64,000 nt of DNA, from NCBI RefSeq assembly GCF_900188225.1, contig NZ_FZOC01000009.1, forward strand, positions 1-64,000, read 5' to 3'. This DNA comes from Humidesulfovibrio mexicanus (GTDB taxonomy: Bacteria; Desulfobacterota; Desulfovibrionia; Desulfovibrionales; Desulfovibrionaceae). Both the position numbers and the translations under genes were made by a program. The notes under the pieces are model-generated. The model had not been told where the DNA came from. It ran no database searches and saw nothing but the letters and a program-made list of their open reading frames with translations. This document shows positions 1 to 8,674 of this stretch, one piece after another. Position 1 is the stretch's first letter; each line of letters opens with the position of its first letter.

Positions 1-93
1 CCACGCATCGGCGGCGAGCGCAAGCTGCAGGTCCTGCGCTGGGGCGCCGCATACTACTTCCAGTTCCTGCGCGAAGTGGTGTGGTGGAAATAG
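1..93 (+). CDS. Glycosyltransferase family 2, C-terminal end (partial)
   Basis: The window opens inside an open frame that ends at the TAG at 91-93. The last 30 residues include GGERKLQVLRWG and YYFQFLREVVWWK, ending with the stop. This basic, aromatic C-terminus resembles dolichol-phosphate-mannose-synthase-like family 2 glycosyltransferases, and the next gene is a lipid-linked-sugar-type membrane protein, so the pair is plausible. Too little is present to be firm about family or substrate. Confidence 0.5.
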   Translation, partial: PRIGGERKLQVLRWGAAYYFQFLREVVWWK

Positions 94-216
94 GCTCGAT
101 CTCCAGCTAGTGCACTGTGCGGCCTGCCCCGCCCAATGCACTGCACCTTACAGAATGCGACCGGAAATGCGCGGCGGCCGCAGGCCGAGGGCTCCCGTCG
201 CGAAGGGGGCTTCGGT

Positions 217-2847
217 ATGACCTCCGCCAGTCATGACCAGGGGGCGCGCCCGCGCCCGTACAGGGACATCCTGCTCTTTCTGGGGCTCGCTGCCGCCCTG
301 TGCATCGACCAGATCATGCTCGGTCCCTACGCTGCGGTCTCCTTCTTCGACACCATCGAAATCCATTTCCCCATGTACCGGCTTCTGGGAACCCTGACCC
401 TGGAGCACGGGCTTTTCTCCTGGAATCCCTTACTGTGCGGGGGGCTGCCCTCCTTCGCCTCGCAGCATCCTCCCTATGCGCCTCCAGCGCTTTTGGCCAC
501 CGTCATGCCCTTGTGGATTCTTTCCCTGGCCTGGAACCTGCTGCGGGCTTTCGTCGCGGGATATGGAATGCACAGAATGCTGGAAGGCTTCCTGGGCCTG
601 GACAAACGGGCGGCGATCCTGGGCGGGGCGCTGTTCGCCGTGGCCTGTCAGTCGGGTCTGGTGCTCGCGGTCATGAGCTACTCCCTGCCGCTTCTGTGCG
701 CCTGGACGCGGGATCTTGCAGGCGGCGGGCAGAGCCGCGCCATCCGCTGGCTCAAGGCGGCAGGATTGCTGTTCCTGAGCTCCCTCTCCTATCCGGTGCT
801 CTCGCTGCCGTACGCTCCTGTGCTGCACCTTGCCCTGGTGTTGCTCTTCCGTCGGGACGATCCCTTCCTGCGCCGACACGTGGCCCTGGTATTCCTGTTG
901 TGGACGGCCTACGTTCTGCTCTTTATGCCGAACCTGCTGGAGCTGTACAACTTCGTCCCCTACGTCCACCGGGGCTATGCGACCCCTTACGATGGCCCGA
1001 CCCAGGCGCTGCTTCAGACGCTCCGCCTGGTGTTCAACGCCTTCCGCAACAATGCATACCTGCCGCTGCTCGTATTCGCCCTGCCGACGATGCTCGCCAG
1101 CAAACGCCTCAGGCCGGTGTTCGCCTTCGCAGTGTTGCCCGTGGTCGTGTTCAACCCCCTCATGCCCGGCACCCAGTTGCTGCACCTGCTGGAAGGCTCA
1201 TTCATCTTGAAGATGGACCTTTCCAACATCCGTTTCTTCTCGGAGATGACCCTTATTCTCGGCTTCAGTGCGGCCTTCGACGACATGCTGCGCTCAGGAA
1301 AGCGGCCAGATTGGCGGTGGGGGCTTGTCGCCGCAGCCTCCGCCTTCGCCAGCGGCCGCGTACAAGACGGGATAACCGGACTCTTTCTGCTCGGCGCGTT
1401 CTGGGGCGGACTACTGGCCCTTGCCTCGGCCTCCCGTGCGGCCCGGTCCCGGCCGTCCCCGGCCGCGTGCTGGATGCTGTTCGTCTTCTGCCTCTGCGGC
1501 TGGACCATGATGACCCGCCAGCAGTTCCTGCTCCAAACGCAATCCATGCCCTATTCCCGCATCTTCGAAAACCACCCGCAGCTTGCGGAGATCGCCAAGG
1601 AACAGCGGCAGACTCCCTTCCGGGTGGCGTGTCTGGACTTTCAGCCTGTGGTGGCCCTGGGCAACGGCCTGGACACGCTGGGCCAAAAGGGGCCCCTGTT
1701 CAACAAGCACTACAAGCACTACGCCAAGCTGGTCATCCTGCCACAGTTGGAACGCCTGGACCAGGTGGAATGGTACGACAGCTTTTGGCACCACATCTAC
1801 TTTGGCCGCACCGAAGACCGCGCACCGTTTGTCACACGGGTGACCCTTACTCCGCGGCAGCCGCGCAGCATTGCGGATTTCAATCTGCCGCTGCTTCTGG
1901 CCATGAACGTGCGCTACATCCTCTCCACCTCGCCAGTGGAAGGACTGGAGGCGCACAGCGACCAGCACCTGTTCCTGCCCGGCCGCAGCCTGCCCCTGGC
2001 TCCTTCCGGCAGCCAGTTGGATGCGGAGTACTCGCTTCCGCTGCATGTGTATCGGTTGCAGGGCTCCTTCGAGCGCGGCTACCTGGTGCGCCAGTCCCAA
2101 ACCTTCACCTCGGATGAAGACCTGGCGGCGGTTCTGGCGGGTCAGGACACGCCCAGCCTGCGCGATGTCGTGTTCATAAGCGGCCCAGCTTCGGCCACCG
2201 GCATGGCGAGCGCAGCAATGCCCTTTGCCGGGGAACAGGCAGGGCCGGGACAGATCGCCCTGGTGGAGCACGGCCCGGACCGGCTTGTGTTCAAGGGCGA
2301 CATTTCCGAACCATGCAGCCTCGTGGTCACCAACAACTACCACCCAAACTGGACAGCCCGCATCAACGGCAGCCGTGTGCCGGTTCAGCGGGCCAATCTG
2401 AGCTTCCAGGCCATCGCCATCCCCACGACCGGGCCGGTGACCATCGAATTGGACTATGCCGCCCCGCTGCTGCGCTGGGCACACGCCGCCACGGGCCTGG
2501 GGATTCTCCTGTTTCTGCTGCTCGCGGCATGGAGACAAGCCAATGACGGACAAAAGCCCCCTTCAGGAACCGCCAGCAACTGCGCCTGCGTTTCGCCCTC
2601 CAGAATCCTGACCGGCGCCATGCTCTCCGGCGTGGTCTGGACTGCCGCGTATCTCCTTTTCGTCTTTGGGAGAAACGTCGGCAAGAGCGACAGACCCCTG
2701 GTGTACCTGCTGTGCACCACGCCTCTTTTGGCGCTCGCGCTGGGAGCCTGGGCCTGCAGCCTCAACCGCTTCCTGAGCCGCAATCCGAACATGGCCGCAG
2801 CAGCTCCGGAACGGGTCGACTCGGCACAGGAGACGAATAGGGCGTAG
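217..2847 (+). CDS. YfhO-like polytopic membrane protein
   Basis: An integral membrane protein of 876 residues with many hydrophobic helices, starting with DILLFLGLAAALCIDQI near the N-terminus and ending with two or three near the C-terminus. Before the last helices lies a soluble beta-rich stretch (NNYHPNWTARINGS, about residues 700-715) of the kind seen at the end of YfhO-family proteins. That family is GT-C-like and tied to glycosylation of cell-wall or lipid-linked glycans. An ATG at 136 is in frame, but the ATG at 217 is preferred because AAGGGGG lies about 7 bases before it and the upstream residues are unlike a membrane protein start. It follows a family 2 glycosyltransferase, which would supply a lipid-linked sugar donor. 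The substrate cannot be told from sequence. Confidence 0.75.
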   Translation: MTSASHDQGARPRPYRDILLFLGLAAALCIDQIMLGPYAAVSFFDTIEIHFPMYRLLGTLTLEHGLFSWNPLLCGGLPSFASQHPPYAPPALLATVMPLWILSLAWNLLRAFVAGYGMHRMLEGFLGLDKRAAILGGALFAVACQSGLVLAVMSYSLPLLCAWTRDLAGGGQSRAIRWLKAAGLLFLSSLSYPVLSLPYAPVLHLALVLLFRRDDPFLRRHVALVFLLWTAYVLLFMPNLLELYNFVPYVHRGYATPYDGPTQALLQTLRLVFNAFRNNAYLPLLVFALPTMLASKRLRPVFAFAVLPVVVFNPLMPGTQLLHLLEGSFILKMDLSNIRFFSEMTLILGFSAAFDDMLRSGKRPDWRWGLVAAASAFASGRVQDGITGLFLLGAFWGGLLALASASRAARSRPSPAACWMLFVFCLCGWTMMTRQQFLLQTQSMPYSRIFENHPQLAEIAKEQRQTPFRVACLDFQPVVALGNGLDTLGQKGPLFNKHYKHYAKLVILPQLERLDQVEWYDSFWHHIYFGRTEDRAPFVTRVTLTPRQPRSIADFNLPLLLAMNVRYILSTSPVEGLEAHSDQHLFLPGRSLPLAPSGSQLDAEYSLPLHVYRLQGSFERGYLVRQSQTFTSDEDLAAVLAGQDTPSLRDVVFISGPASATGMASAAMPFAGEQAGPGQIALVEHGPDRLVFKGDISEPCSLVVTNNYHPNWTARINGSRVPVQRANLSFQAIAIPTTGPVTIELDYAAPLLRWAHAATGLGILLFLLLAAWRQANDGQKPPSGTASNCACVSPSRILTGAMLSGVVWTAAYLLFVFGRNVGKSDRPLVYLLCTTPLLALALGAWACSLNRFLSRNPNMAAAAPERVDSAQETNRA

Positions 2848-2872
2848 GCCCACAATGGCCCTGCCCAAACAG

Positions 2873-2912
2873 AAACGTCCCGGACGGCGCATCGGCCATC
2901 CGGGACGTTTTC
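2873..2912. terminator. Bidirectional intrinsic terminator
   Basis: A perfect 12-bp inverted repeat (AAACGTCCCGGA at 2873-2884 and TCCGGGACGTTT at 2899-2910) with a 14-base loop, followed by TTTT on the plus strand. It lies between the converging yfhO-like gene and phoU. It has A/T runs on both sides, so it can serve both. Confidence 0.8.
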
Positions 2913-3009
2913 GTATCACTGTGGCGCCCGGTGAAAAGACGGATTCCGCGTACCTGCGGCACCAACCACCACGCGGCCCGGCGAACGGTCCGCCTTTCCT
3001 GGCCCCGTC

Positions 3010-3675
3010 TCAGCCCCGGCAGCGGTGCTTAAGGTTCTGCCCTTCCTTGATGAAGACCACGGCCTCGGCGATGTTGGTGGCCAGGTCCCCGATGCGTTCC
3101 AGGTGGCGCGAGGCCATGATGACGTGCACGCTGCGCTCCACGATGCGGGTCTCGTCCACCATGGTGTTGATGGCTTCCTTGAGCACCTTGAGGGACAGCT
3201 CGTCGGCGCGGTGGTCCATGGCGCAAATGCCTTCGGCCAGCGCGGTATCCTCATCCACAAGGGCGCGCACGGCCTTTTGCAGCATGTCCTGCACATGGGC
3301 GCACAGCTGGGCCATGCGCGGATTGTCCGGCAGGGAATGGCGCGTGGAAAGGAACAGGGTGCGGTGGGCCAGATTGACGGCCTCGTCGCCTACGCGTTCC
3401 AGGTTCATGGTGATGCGCATGGAGCCGATGATCAGGCGCAAGTCGCAGGCCATGGGCTGGTCCAGGGCGAGCAGCTCCAGGTTGAAGGCGTCGATCTGGT
3501 CTTCCATGTCGTTGATGTTCATGTCGTTCATGACGACGCTTTCAGCCAGGTCGGTGTCGTGCTCCAAATAGGCGCGGCAGGCGTGCTGCACGGCCTGTTC
3601 GGAGAGGGCGGCCATGCGGATGAGCCGCATCCGCAGTTCGGAGAGCTTTTGAGTGAAATGGCTGCGTTGCTGCAT
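3010..3675 (-). CDS. phoU: Phosphate transport regulator PhoU
   Basis: A 221-residue protein with the PhoU pattern of two three-helix repeats. The acidic metal-cluster motifs include MEDQIDAFNLELLALDQPMA and RVGDEAVNLAHRT in the first repeat and RHLERIGDLATNIAEAV in the second. PhoU signals phosphate sufficiency between the Pst transporter and the PhoR/PhoB two-component system. The start at 3675 (MQQRSHF) is chosen because AAAAAGGA lies a few bases before it. The gene follows pstB with a gap of only 16 bases, so the two are co-transcribed. The permease genes pstS, pstC and pstA are not adjacent. Confidence 0.95.
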   Translation of the reverse strand: MQQRSHFTQKLSELRMRLIRMAALSEQAVQHACRAYLEHDTDLAESVVMNDMNINDMEDQIDAFNLELLALDQPMACDLRLIIGSMRITMNLERVGDEAVNLAHRTLFLSTRHSLPDNPRMAQLCAHVQDMLQKAVRALVDEDTALAEGICAMDHRADELSLKVLKEAINTMVDETRIVERSVHVIMASRHLERIGDLATNIAEAVVFIKEGQNLKHRCRG

Positions 3676-3691
3676 GGCTGTATCCTTTTTC

Positions 3692-4450
3692 CTAGCCGAA
3701 ACGGCCGGTGATGTAGTCTTCGGTCTGGCGGTTGCGCGGTTTGGTGAAGATGGTGCGCGTGTCGCCTTCCTCAATGAGGGTTCCCAGGTAGAAGAAGGCG
3801 GTGCGGTCGGAAACGCGCGCGGCCTGCTGCATGCTGTGGGTGACGATGATGATGGTCAGGTCGCGCTTGAGCTCGTGGATCAAGTCCTCGATCTTCTGGG
3901 TGGCGATGGGGTCCAGCGCGCTTGCGGGCTCGTCCATGAGCAGCACCTCCGGCCGCACGGCCAGGGCGCGGGCGATGCACAGACGCTGCTGCTGGCCGCC
4001 GGAGAGGCCCAGGGCCGAGGTTTCCAGACGGTCCTTGACCTCGTCCCAAAGCGCCGCACCGCGCAGGGAGGACTCCACCCCCTGGTCGAGCACGCGCTTG
4101 TCGCTTATTCCATTGACGCGAAGCCCATAGGCCACGTTCTCATAAATGGTCTTGGGAAAGGGATTGGGCTTCTGAAAGACCATTCCAATGCGCCGCCTGA
4201 GGGCGACCACGTCCACTCCGGGGGCGTGGATGTCCTCGCCGTCGAGGGCGAGAAGCCCGGTGACGCGCGTGCCGGGGATGAGGTCGTTCATGCGGTTGAT
4301 GCAGCGCAGAAAGGTGCTCTTGCCGCAACCGGAGGGCCCGATGAGGGCGGTGACGTGATGCTTTTCGAAATCCAGGCTCACCTGATGCAGGGCGTGGAAA
4401 TCGCCGTAATAGAAATCCAGGGATTGCGACGTGATTTTGATGTCGGGCAT
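3692..4450 (-). CDS. pstB: Phosphate ABC transporter ATP-binding protein PstB
   Basis: A 252-residue ABC ATPase that powers high-affinity phosphate import. Walker A is [19 protein letters not shown], the ABC signature is [15 protein letters not shown], Walker B is [14 protein letters not shown], and the H-loop is [11 protein letters not shown]. The match to PstB is very close ([15 protein letters not shown] at the N-terminus, [20 protein letters not shown] at the Q-loop). The start at 4450 has GGAG upstream. pstSCA are absent immediately upstream, where an AMIN-domain gene lies instead, so this pstB-phoU pair is detached from its membrane partners. Confidence 0.96.
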   Translation of the reverse strand: MPDIKITSQSLDFYYGDFHALHQVSLDFEKHHVTALIGPSGCGKSTFLRCINRMNDLIPGTRVTGLLALDGEDIHAPGVDVVALRRRIGMVFQKPNPFPKTIYENVAYGLRVNGISDKRVLDQGVESSLRGAALWDEVKDRLETSALGLSGGQQQRLCIARALAVRPEVLLMDEPASALDPIATQKIEDLIHELKRDLTIIIVTHSMQQAARVSDRTAFFYLGTLIEEGDTRTIFTKPRNRQTEDYITGRFG

Positions 4451-4548
4451 GTGCGTCTCCGTGTGCTTGCCGCCGCTTGCCGCAGGGACGCGGACGCGGC
4501 GTGCCGCACCAGGAGATGTACGCACGGGAAGCGACATCTGGACCACGG

Positions 4549-4570
4549 ATTTGTGACGATTGCGTGACGG
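4549..4570 (-). promoter_or_regulatory. Predicted Pho box upstream of pstB
   Basis: Read on the minus strand, two 7-base direct repeats CCGTCAC and TCGTCAC are separated by GCAA and followed by AAAT. This is the 7-4-7 layout of PhoB-binding Pho boxes (consensus CTGTCAT). It lies about 100 bases before the pstB start, the expected place. The call rests on spacing and similarity only. Confidence 0.6.
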
Positions 4571-4590
4571 AAGACGGCGCTGACGGAAGG

Positions 4591-5526
4591 CTAGGACCCC
4601 AGACGCACGGCCAGGGGGATGGAAACACGCAGGCTCCCCGCCTCCTTGACGAGATCCGGGTCAAGCTCGCGGGACACGGCCCCGTTGCGGAACTCGATGG
4701 ACAGGCGCAAACGGTCCTGGTGTTCCCCCACGGCCACGGCCTTCACCGGGCCGGTGTCGTAGCGCAGCAAGGTGCCGCCCTTCTTGCGCCAGGGGCCGCG
4801 CAGGTCCACGGCCAGCTTGCGCGGGGCGTCCGGCGTGGCGAGGTTGAACCAGGTGACGCGCTCCACAACGGTGTTGGTGGCCGCGTGCACGATCACCCGA
4901 TCCGGCTGAAATTCCAGCACGATGTCGCCGACCCATTTGCCATCCGGCGGCAGGGGCAGGGGCGTGCCCTGCGGCTTTTGTTGCGGCAGGGCCAGGGCCT
5001 TGGGGTCGACCGCCGGGGCGGCGGACACGCGCACGGCCTTTTCCGCCGCGGCCTTCGGGGCGGCGTCCTTTTTTGGCTCGGCCTGGGGAATTGCGGCCGT
5101 GGCCGGGGCCGCTTTCGACGCGGCGGAAAGGTCCGGCGCGACCATCGCCTTGGCCGCGCCTGGCGCATGGGCCGCCGCCACGGGCTGCGCCTGGGCCGAC
5201 TTGGCCGGGGCGGGCTTCGCCTCGGACGTGCGCACAGGCTTTGCCGCAGCCTTTTCGGCAGTGGCGGCCGCCTCCGCGGCGCGTCCCAGGGCCGTCTTGG
5301 GGGCGGTTGGAGCATCAGCCCGCTTTTCGGCCGTGGCGGGAGCGGAGTCGGTGGTGGCAGGAGCGGGCTGTTCGGGCAGGGTCATGCGCGCGGTCTTCTG
5401 CACAGGCAACCGCAGCTCCCACTCCCCGGCCAAGGCCGCGACCGGACCGAAAAACAGGGCCAAAGCCAATGCGCCCAGGCCCGTGCCCATGGCCACTGTG
5501 TTCGTGAGGCGTTCCAAGGCTCGCAT
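4591..5526 (-). CDS. AMIN-domain exported protein with long Ala/Pro/Lys linker
   Basis: A 311-residue protein. Residues 1-33 form a signal peptide ([19 protein letters not shown]). Residues about 50-190 are a low-complexity Ala/Pro/Lys segment of the kind that spans the periplasm. The last 110 residues ([18 protein letters not shown] onward) fit the AMIN fold, which in AmiC, PilQ and similar proteins binds peptidoglycan. No amidase or secretin domain is attached. The start at 5526 places the signal peptide at the N-terminus; its ribosome site is weak. It may anchor an envelope complex, but no partner is shown by the neighbours. Confidence 0.75.
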   Translation of the reverse strand: MRALERLTNTVAMGTGLGALALALFFGPVAALAGEWELRLPVQKTARMTLPEQPAPATTDSAPATAEKRADAPTAPKTALGRAAEAAATAEKAAAKPVRTSEAKPAPAKSAQAQPVAAAHAPGAAKAMVAPDLSAASKAAPATAAIPQAEPKKDAAPKAAAEKAVRVSAAPAVDPKALALPQQKPQGTPLPLPPDGKWVGDIVLEFQPDRVIVHAATNTVVERVTWFNLATPDAPRKLAVDLRGPWRKKGGTLLRYDTGPVKAVAVGEHQDRLRLSIEFRNGAVSRELDPDLVKEAGSLRVSIPLAVRLGS

Positions 5527-5564
5527 GGGCGGCACCCTACACCATTCGCGCGCCGGAGCAAACC

Positions 5565-6524
5565 CTAGAGCGCATCCCAGAAATCGCACAGCCCACCGGC
5601 CACCTTGGCCTCAGGCCAGCACTGCTCCACAAAGCGGCGCGAATCCTCGCCAATGCGGCGGCAGCGGTCCATATCCCCGGCAAGGCCGCGCAGGGCGGCG
5701 GCAAGACCGTCCGCATCGCGCGCAAGCACCCAGGGCAGTTCGTCCACACAGCGCCCGGAAAATTCCGCCACATGGTCCAGATTCCACCGGTCCAGGCCCG
5801 CAATGACCGCCAGCCCCTGGCTCAGACCCTCCAGGCTGCTCACCCCGTAGTACCCTTGCATGTGGTCGAACAGCGCGTGGCAGGCCCGCTTGCGCGCCAG
5901 ACACGCCGCATGGGGCACATTGTCGATGAGGTCCAGCTCCAGGCCGATATCCTGGGCCTGCAGCGAAGCCGTGACCTCCAGCAGTTCCTCGGTGTTTTTG
6001 AGATCCCTGCGCGTGGGGGAATGGGCGAGCCTGAGCGGGCCGGACCAGTCACGCGGAAAAGGCCGCAGGCTTTCGTCGTCCTGATGCACGAGGTTGGGCT
6101 GCCAGCGGGCCTCGGGCATCATGCGCAGCAGGTCCGGGGTGCTCACCAGCAGGTGTCTGCGGCCCAGGCGGCGATATTTCTCCCGGAAACGCTCCGGATC
6201 GGCGCGGAACTCGTGGTGCCCGTGCTCATGGTGGACCACGGCCTTGCCCGGAAGGTAGTCGGCGGGCAGAAACGGCCCAAGGCGCAACTGCTCGTCCGCG
6301 GTCATGTGGAAGTGCAACACGTCGCTCTGCCGCAGCAGGCGTTCAAGTTCCGCCAGACCGGCATCGTCCAGGTCCGGCACGTGCAGATCCTTGGGCCAGG
6401 AATGGGTGTAGCGCGTCTCCAGGGTGACCATGCGGCAGTGGTGGCGGCCCAGACGGTTCACGGCCCGGCAGAAGCCGATGCCCGTGCCCGCCGGGTCGTT
6501 CACCGCGATCATGAGAATGTTCAC
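5565..6524 (-). CDS. GT-B-type glycosyltransferase
   Basis: A 319-residue protein with a GT-B (GT4-like) layout. The N-terminal half begins NILMIAVNDPAGTGIGFCRA and contains DVLHFHM and VVHHEHGHHEFR. The C-terminal half has RLAHSPTRRDLKNTEELLE and YYGVSSLEGLSQGLAVIAG, where the glutamate-containing loop would hold the sugar nucleotide. The GTG start overlaps the stop of the acetolactate decarboxylase gene (GTGA), so the two are translationally coupled even though their functions look unrelated. Donor and acceptor are unknown. Confidence 0.75.
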   Translation of the reverse strand: MNILMIAVNDPAGTGIGFCRAVNRLGRHHCRMVTLETRYTHSWPKDLHVPDLDDAGLAELERLLRQSDVLHFHMTADEQLRLGPFLPADYLPGKAVVHHEHGHHEFRADPERFREKYRRLGRRHLLVSTPDLLRMMPEARWQPNLVHQDDESLRPFPRDWSGPLRLAHSPTRRDLKNTEELLEVTASLQAQDIGLELDLIDNVPHAACLARKRACHALFDHMQGYYGVSSLEGLSQGLAVIAGLDRWNLDHVAEFSGRCVDELPWVLARDADGLAAALRGLAGDMDRCRRIGEDSRRFVEQCWPEAKVAGGLCDFWDAL

Positions 6525-7309
6525 TGCGGGGCCTCCACGGAATGCAGCTCCCCGCTGCGGTCGCGGCCAAGGTCGAAGCCCGAAAGCCCCTTGTCCGGCA
6601 GGACAAGCACAAAGCGGCGCAATGCGGACACCCGCGCCTGGGGGCGTGCCGTGGCGTCCAGCACGCAGGAAAGCACATGTCCGCCGCGCGTGCGGTCACG
6701 GGTAAGAAAATGCCAATGCCAGCCCGGAACGCCCAAGCCCTTGGCGTAGGCCGGGCCGCGCAGGCCCACAAGCGTCCCCTCCACGGCCTGGAAACGGAAC
6801 AGGGTCTGCTCCTTGGCCACCTCGGCCAACGGCCGGTACGGAGGGCTCTGGCGGGGCACGCTGCGCGCGCTGAGGCTGGCGAAGCGGCCATCCACACGCG
6901 CCGCGGCAAAGACGTTGGCATCGCCAAGCACCGCGTCCAGGCGCCGCCCCAAACCCTCCAGGTCCAGCCCGGGCTCAAGGGGGAAGGCCGCCTGCGCGCC
7001 CATGCGCGCCACCTGGGCAAAGGGGGTGGTCAGACTGTCCGGCGGAATGACCACAGCGCCGCTGGCCAGCACCTGGTGCACGCGACCGTCCAGCACCACC
7101 ATCTCGCCGTCAAGGGCGTCGAAGGTGCCCAGCCCGATGTCGCCCAAGGCGCGCACACGTTCGATGGACATGGCCCCCTCGTACCCCCCGGCGAGCAGCG
7201 CATCGATGACGCCGACCTGCGTGAGCGCGGGGGTATCCGCCGCCATGGCGCTGGCGAGGCAGGCCAGCGAAAGAATCGTCGAGAAAACGAATTGCATGAT
7301 GCGCTGCAT
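6521..7309 (-). CDS. budA: Acetolactate decarboxylase, exported form
   Basis: A 262-residue member of the alpha-acetolactate decarboxylase family, which converts acetolactate to acetoin. The family core is clear: LGTFDALDGEMVVLDGRVHQ, and the zinc site GWHWHFLTRDRTRGGHV supplies the three histidines (HxH, then H ten residues on). Unlike the usual cytoplasmic enzymes of Gram-negatives, it carries an N-terminal signal peptide (MQFVFSTILSLACLASAMAA), so it should act in the periplasm or outside. The start at 7309 has GGAAGGG upstream. No acetolactate synthase or butanediol dehydrogenase gene is adjacent. It lies 2 bases from cheD and overlaps the next glycosyltransferase gene. Confidence 0.88.
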   Translation of the reverse strand: MQRIMQFVFSTILSLACLASAMAADTPALTQVGVIDALLAGGYEGAMSIERVRALGDIGLGTFDALDGEMVVLDGRVHQVLASGAVVIPPDSLTTPFAQVARMGAQAAFPLEPGLDLEGLGRRLDAVLGDANVFAAARVDGRFASLSARSVPRQSPPYRPLAEVAKEQTLFRFQAVEGTLVGLRGPAYAKGLGVPGWHWHFLTRDRTRGGHVLSCVLDATARPQARVSALRRFVLVLPDKGLSGFDLGRDRSGELHSVEAPQ

Positions 7310-7311
7310 AC

Positions 7312-7869
7312 TCACCCTTCCCTTCCGCTGCGGTTCAACTGCTTCACCCACACATCGCCAGTATGCGTGAGAAAATGGAGCTTTCTCCCGTTGTTTCCGC
7401 CCACCTGCGACTTGAAGATGGGCAGGCCATGGTTCATGAGCCAGAGGCGGACGGCCATGATGTTCCTGCTGCCGATATCGTAGAGCGACGTGCGCTGCAC
7501 CCCGCCCATAAGCCCGGAAGCCCCGCCGAAGACCTTGACCACGAGATCTTCGGGCCGGACCGCCAGCTTCAAAAGCGAGGCGTACATGCTGTCCAGGGCG
7601 GTATCGACAAAGCGGCAGAGCTGGGGCTCGCGTCCATGCGAATCAAAGGTCACGCTGTTCGGCAAAAAGGCGTGGCATATGGCGCCGAGCCCCTTGCGCG
7701 GATCGCACATGGTGACGGCCACGCAGGAGCCGAGCACCGTGGTGACCAGGGTGGGCTGGACGCCGAGGTAGCAGTCGCCCGTATGGAGAAACACTCGTGG
7801 GAGCTGATCAATATCCTGCACTGGCGAAGGCTCCGATACTGCGCGATGCGTGGTGTGCGTCAGCATCAT
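7312..7869 (-). CDS. cheD: Chemoreceptor glutamine deamidase CheD
   Basis: A CheD-family protein that deamidates glutamines in methyl-accepting chemotaxis proteins, and in some species also assists CheC. The catalytic cysteine is in TTVLGSCVAVTMCD and the catalytic histidine in GAICHAFLPN. The C-terminal part includes KVFGGASGLMGG and NIMAVRLWL, typical of the family. Start choice is uncertain: tandem ATGs at 7869 and 7866 and a TTG at 7893 are in frame and none has a strong ribosome site. No other che gene is near, so this is an orphan copy, apparently in an operon with budA. Confidence 0.9.
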   Translation of the reverse strand: MMLTHTTHRAVSEPSPVQDIDQLPRVFLHTGDCYLGVQPTLVTTVLGSCVAVTMCDPRKGLGAICHAFLPNSVTFDSHGREPQLCRFVDTALDSMYASLLKLAVRPEDLVVKVFGGASGLMGGVQRTSLYDIGSRNIMAVRLWLMNHGLPIFKSQVGGNNGRKLHFLTHTGDVWVKQLNRSGREG

Positions 7870-7934
7870 CGGCCCAACAACTACGCAAGTCAACCGCGCC
7901 GCATAAGCAAAAAGCTATGCGACCAGTGGGAAAA

Positions 7935-8573
7935 TCAATCGCGGGATTCGTCGAAACGGATGTGGAAAGCGGCGGCGTAGAAATAGTGGAAGAAATCCAC
8001 ATACTCCAAATGGATGTGCTTGGGCACGGCGATGCGCGCCGGGGCGAAGTTGATGATGCCCTTGATGCCCGCGCCGATGAGGTAATTGGCGGCGCGCTGG
8101 GCGCGTTCCGGCGGCGTGGTGATGACGCCGATATCCAGGCCCAGTTCCTTGACCTTGGCGGGCAACTGGCGGGAGCAGACAATCTCCATGCCTTCCACCA
8201 CCTCGCCGATCTTGTAGGGATCGCAGTCGAAGGCGCCGCGGATGATGAAGCCCTTGCGCGAGAACTCTCGGTGGCGCAAAAGCGCGCGCCCCAGGTTGCC
8301 CACGCCCACAAGCGCGCAGTTCCAGGCGCGGTCGATGCCGAGAGAACGCTTGATGGAGGTGATGAGATCCTGGACGTAGTAGCCCACACCCCGGACGCCG
8401 AATTCTCCGAAGTAAGCCAAGTCCTTACGGATTTGCGAAGAATTCACGGAGCAGGCCTCGGCCAGGCGCTCCGAGGAGACAACGTCGGTGCCCTCGCGCT
8501 TGAATTCCGACAGGACCTGTATGTAGGTGGCCAGTCGGGCAATGGTGGCCTTGGGAATATGCTCGCTCTTCAC
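7935..8573 (-). CDS. rex: Redox-sensing transcriptional repressor Rex
   Basis: A 212-residue Rex protein. The N-terminal winged helix (residues 1-80) includes VSSERLAEACSVNSSQIRKD and LAYFGEFGVRGVGYYV, where recognition residues lie. The Rossmann domain that senses NADH/NAD+ follows with ALVGVGNLGRALL. A C-terminal helix for domain swapping completes it. In sulfate reducers Rex controls sulfate-reduction, ATP synthase and fermentation genes. The start is GTG at 8573 with TAAGG just before it. It lies downstream of the F0 operon but behind a terminator and its own predicted operator. Confidence 0.96.
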   Translation of the reverse strand: MKSEHIPKATIARLATYIQVLSEFKREGTDVVSSERLAEACSVNSSQIRKDLAYFGEFGVRGVGYYVQDLITSIKRSLGIDRAWNCALVGVGNLGRALLRHREFSRKGFIIRGAFDCDPYKIGEVVEGMEIVCSRQLPAKVKELGLDIGVITTPPERAQRAANYLIGAGIKGIINFAPARIAVPKHIHLEYVDFFHYFYAAAFHIRFDESRD

Positions 8574-8598
8574 GGCCTTACATCCGGCTGGATATATA

Positions 8599-8618
8599 TT
8601 TGTGAAATTATTAACAGA
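8599..8618. promoter_or_regulatory. Predicted Rex operator
   Basis: The sequence TTTGTGAAATTATTAACAGA is a near-palindrome (TTGTGAA / TTAACAG half-sites) close to the Rex operator consensus TTGTGAA-N4-TTCACAA. It lies 25 bases before the rex start and after the atpE terminator. Autoregulation of rex is the simplest reading. Confidence 0.7.
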
Positions 8619-8625
8619 TGCCCCG

Positions 8626-8652
8626 GAAAAAAGGAGGCCTTACGGCCTCCTT
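8626..8652 (-). terminator. Terminator of the F0 ATP synthase operon
   Basis: On the minus strand, AAGGAGGCC-GTAA-GGCCTCCTT forms a 9-bp stem with a 4-base loop and runs into TTTT. It lies 23 bases after the atpE stop. Confidence 0.9.
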
Positions 8653-8674
8653 GAATCCGGATGCAGACAGGAAA

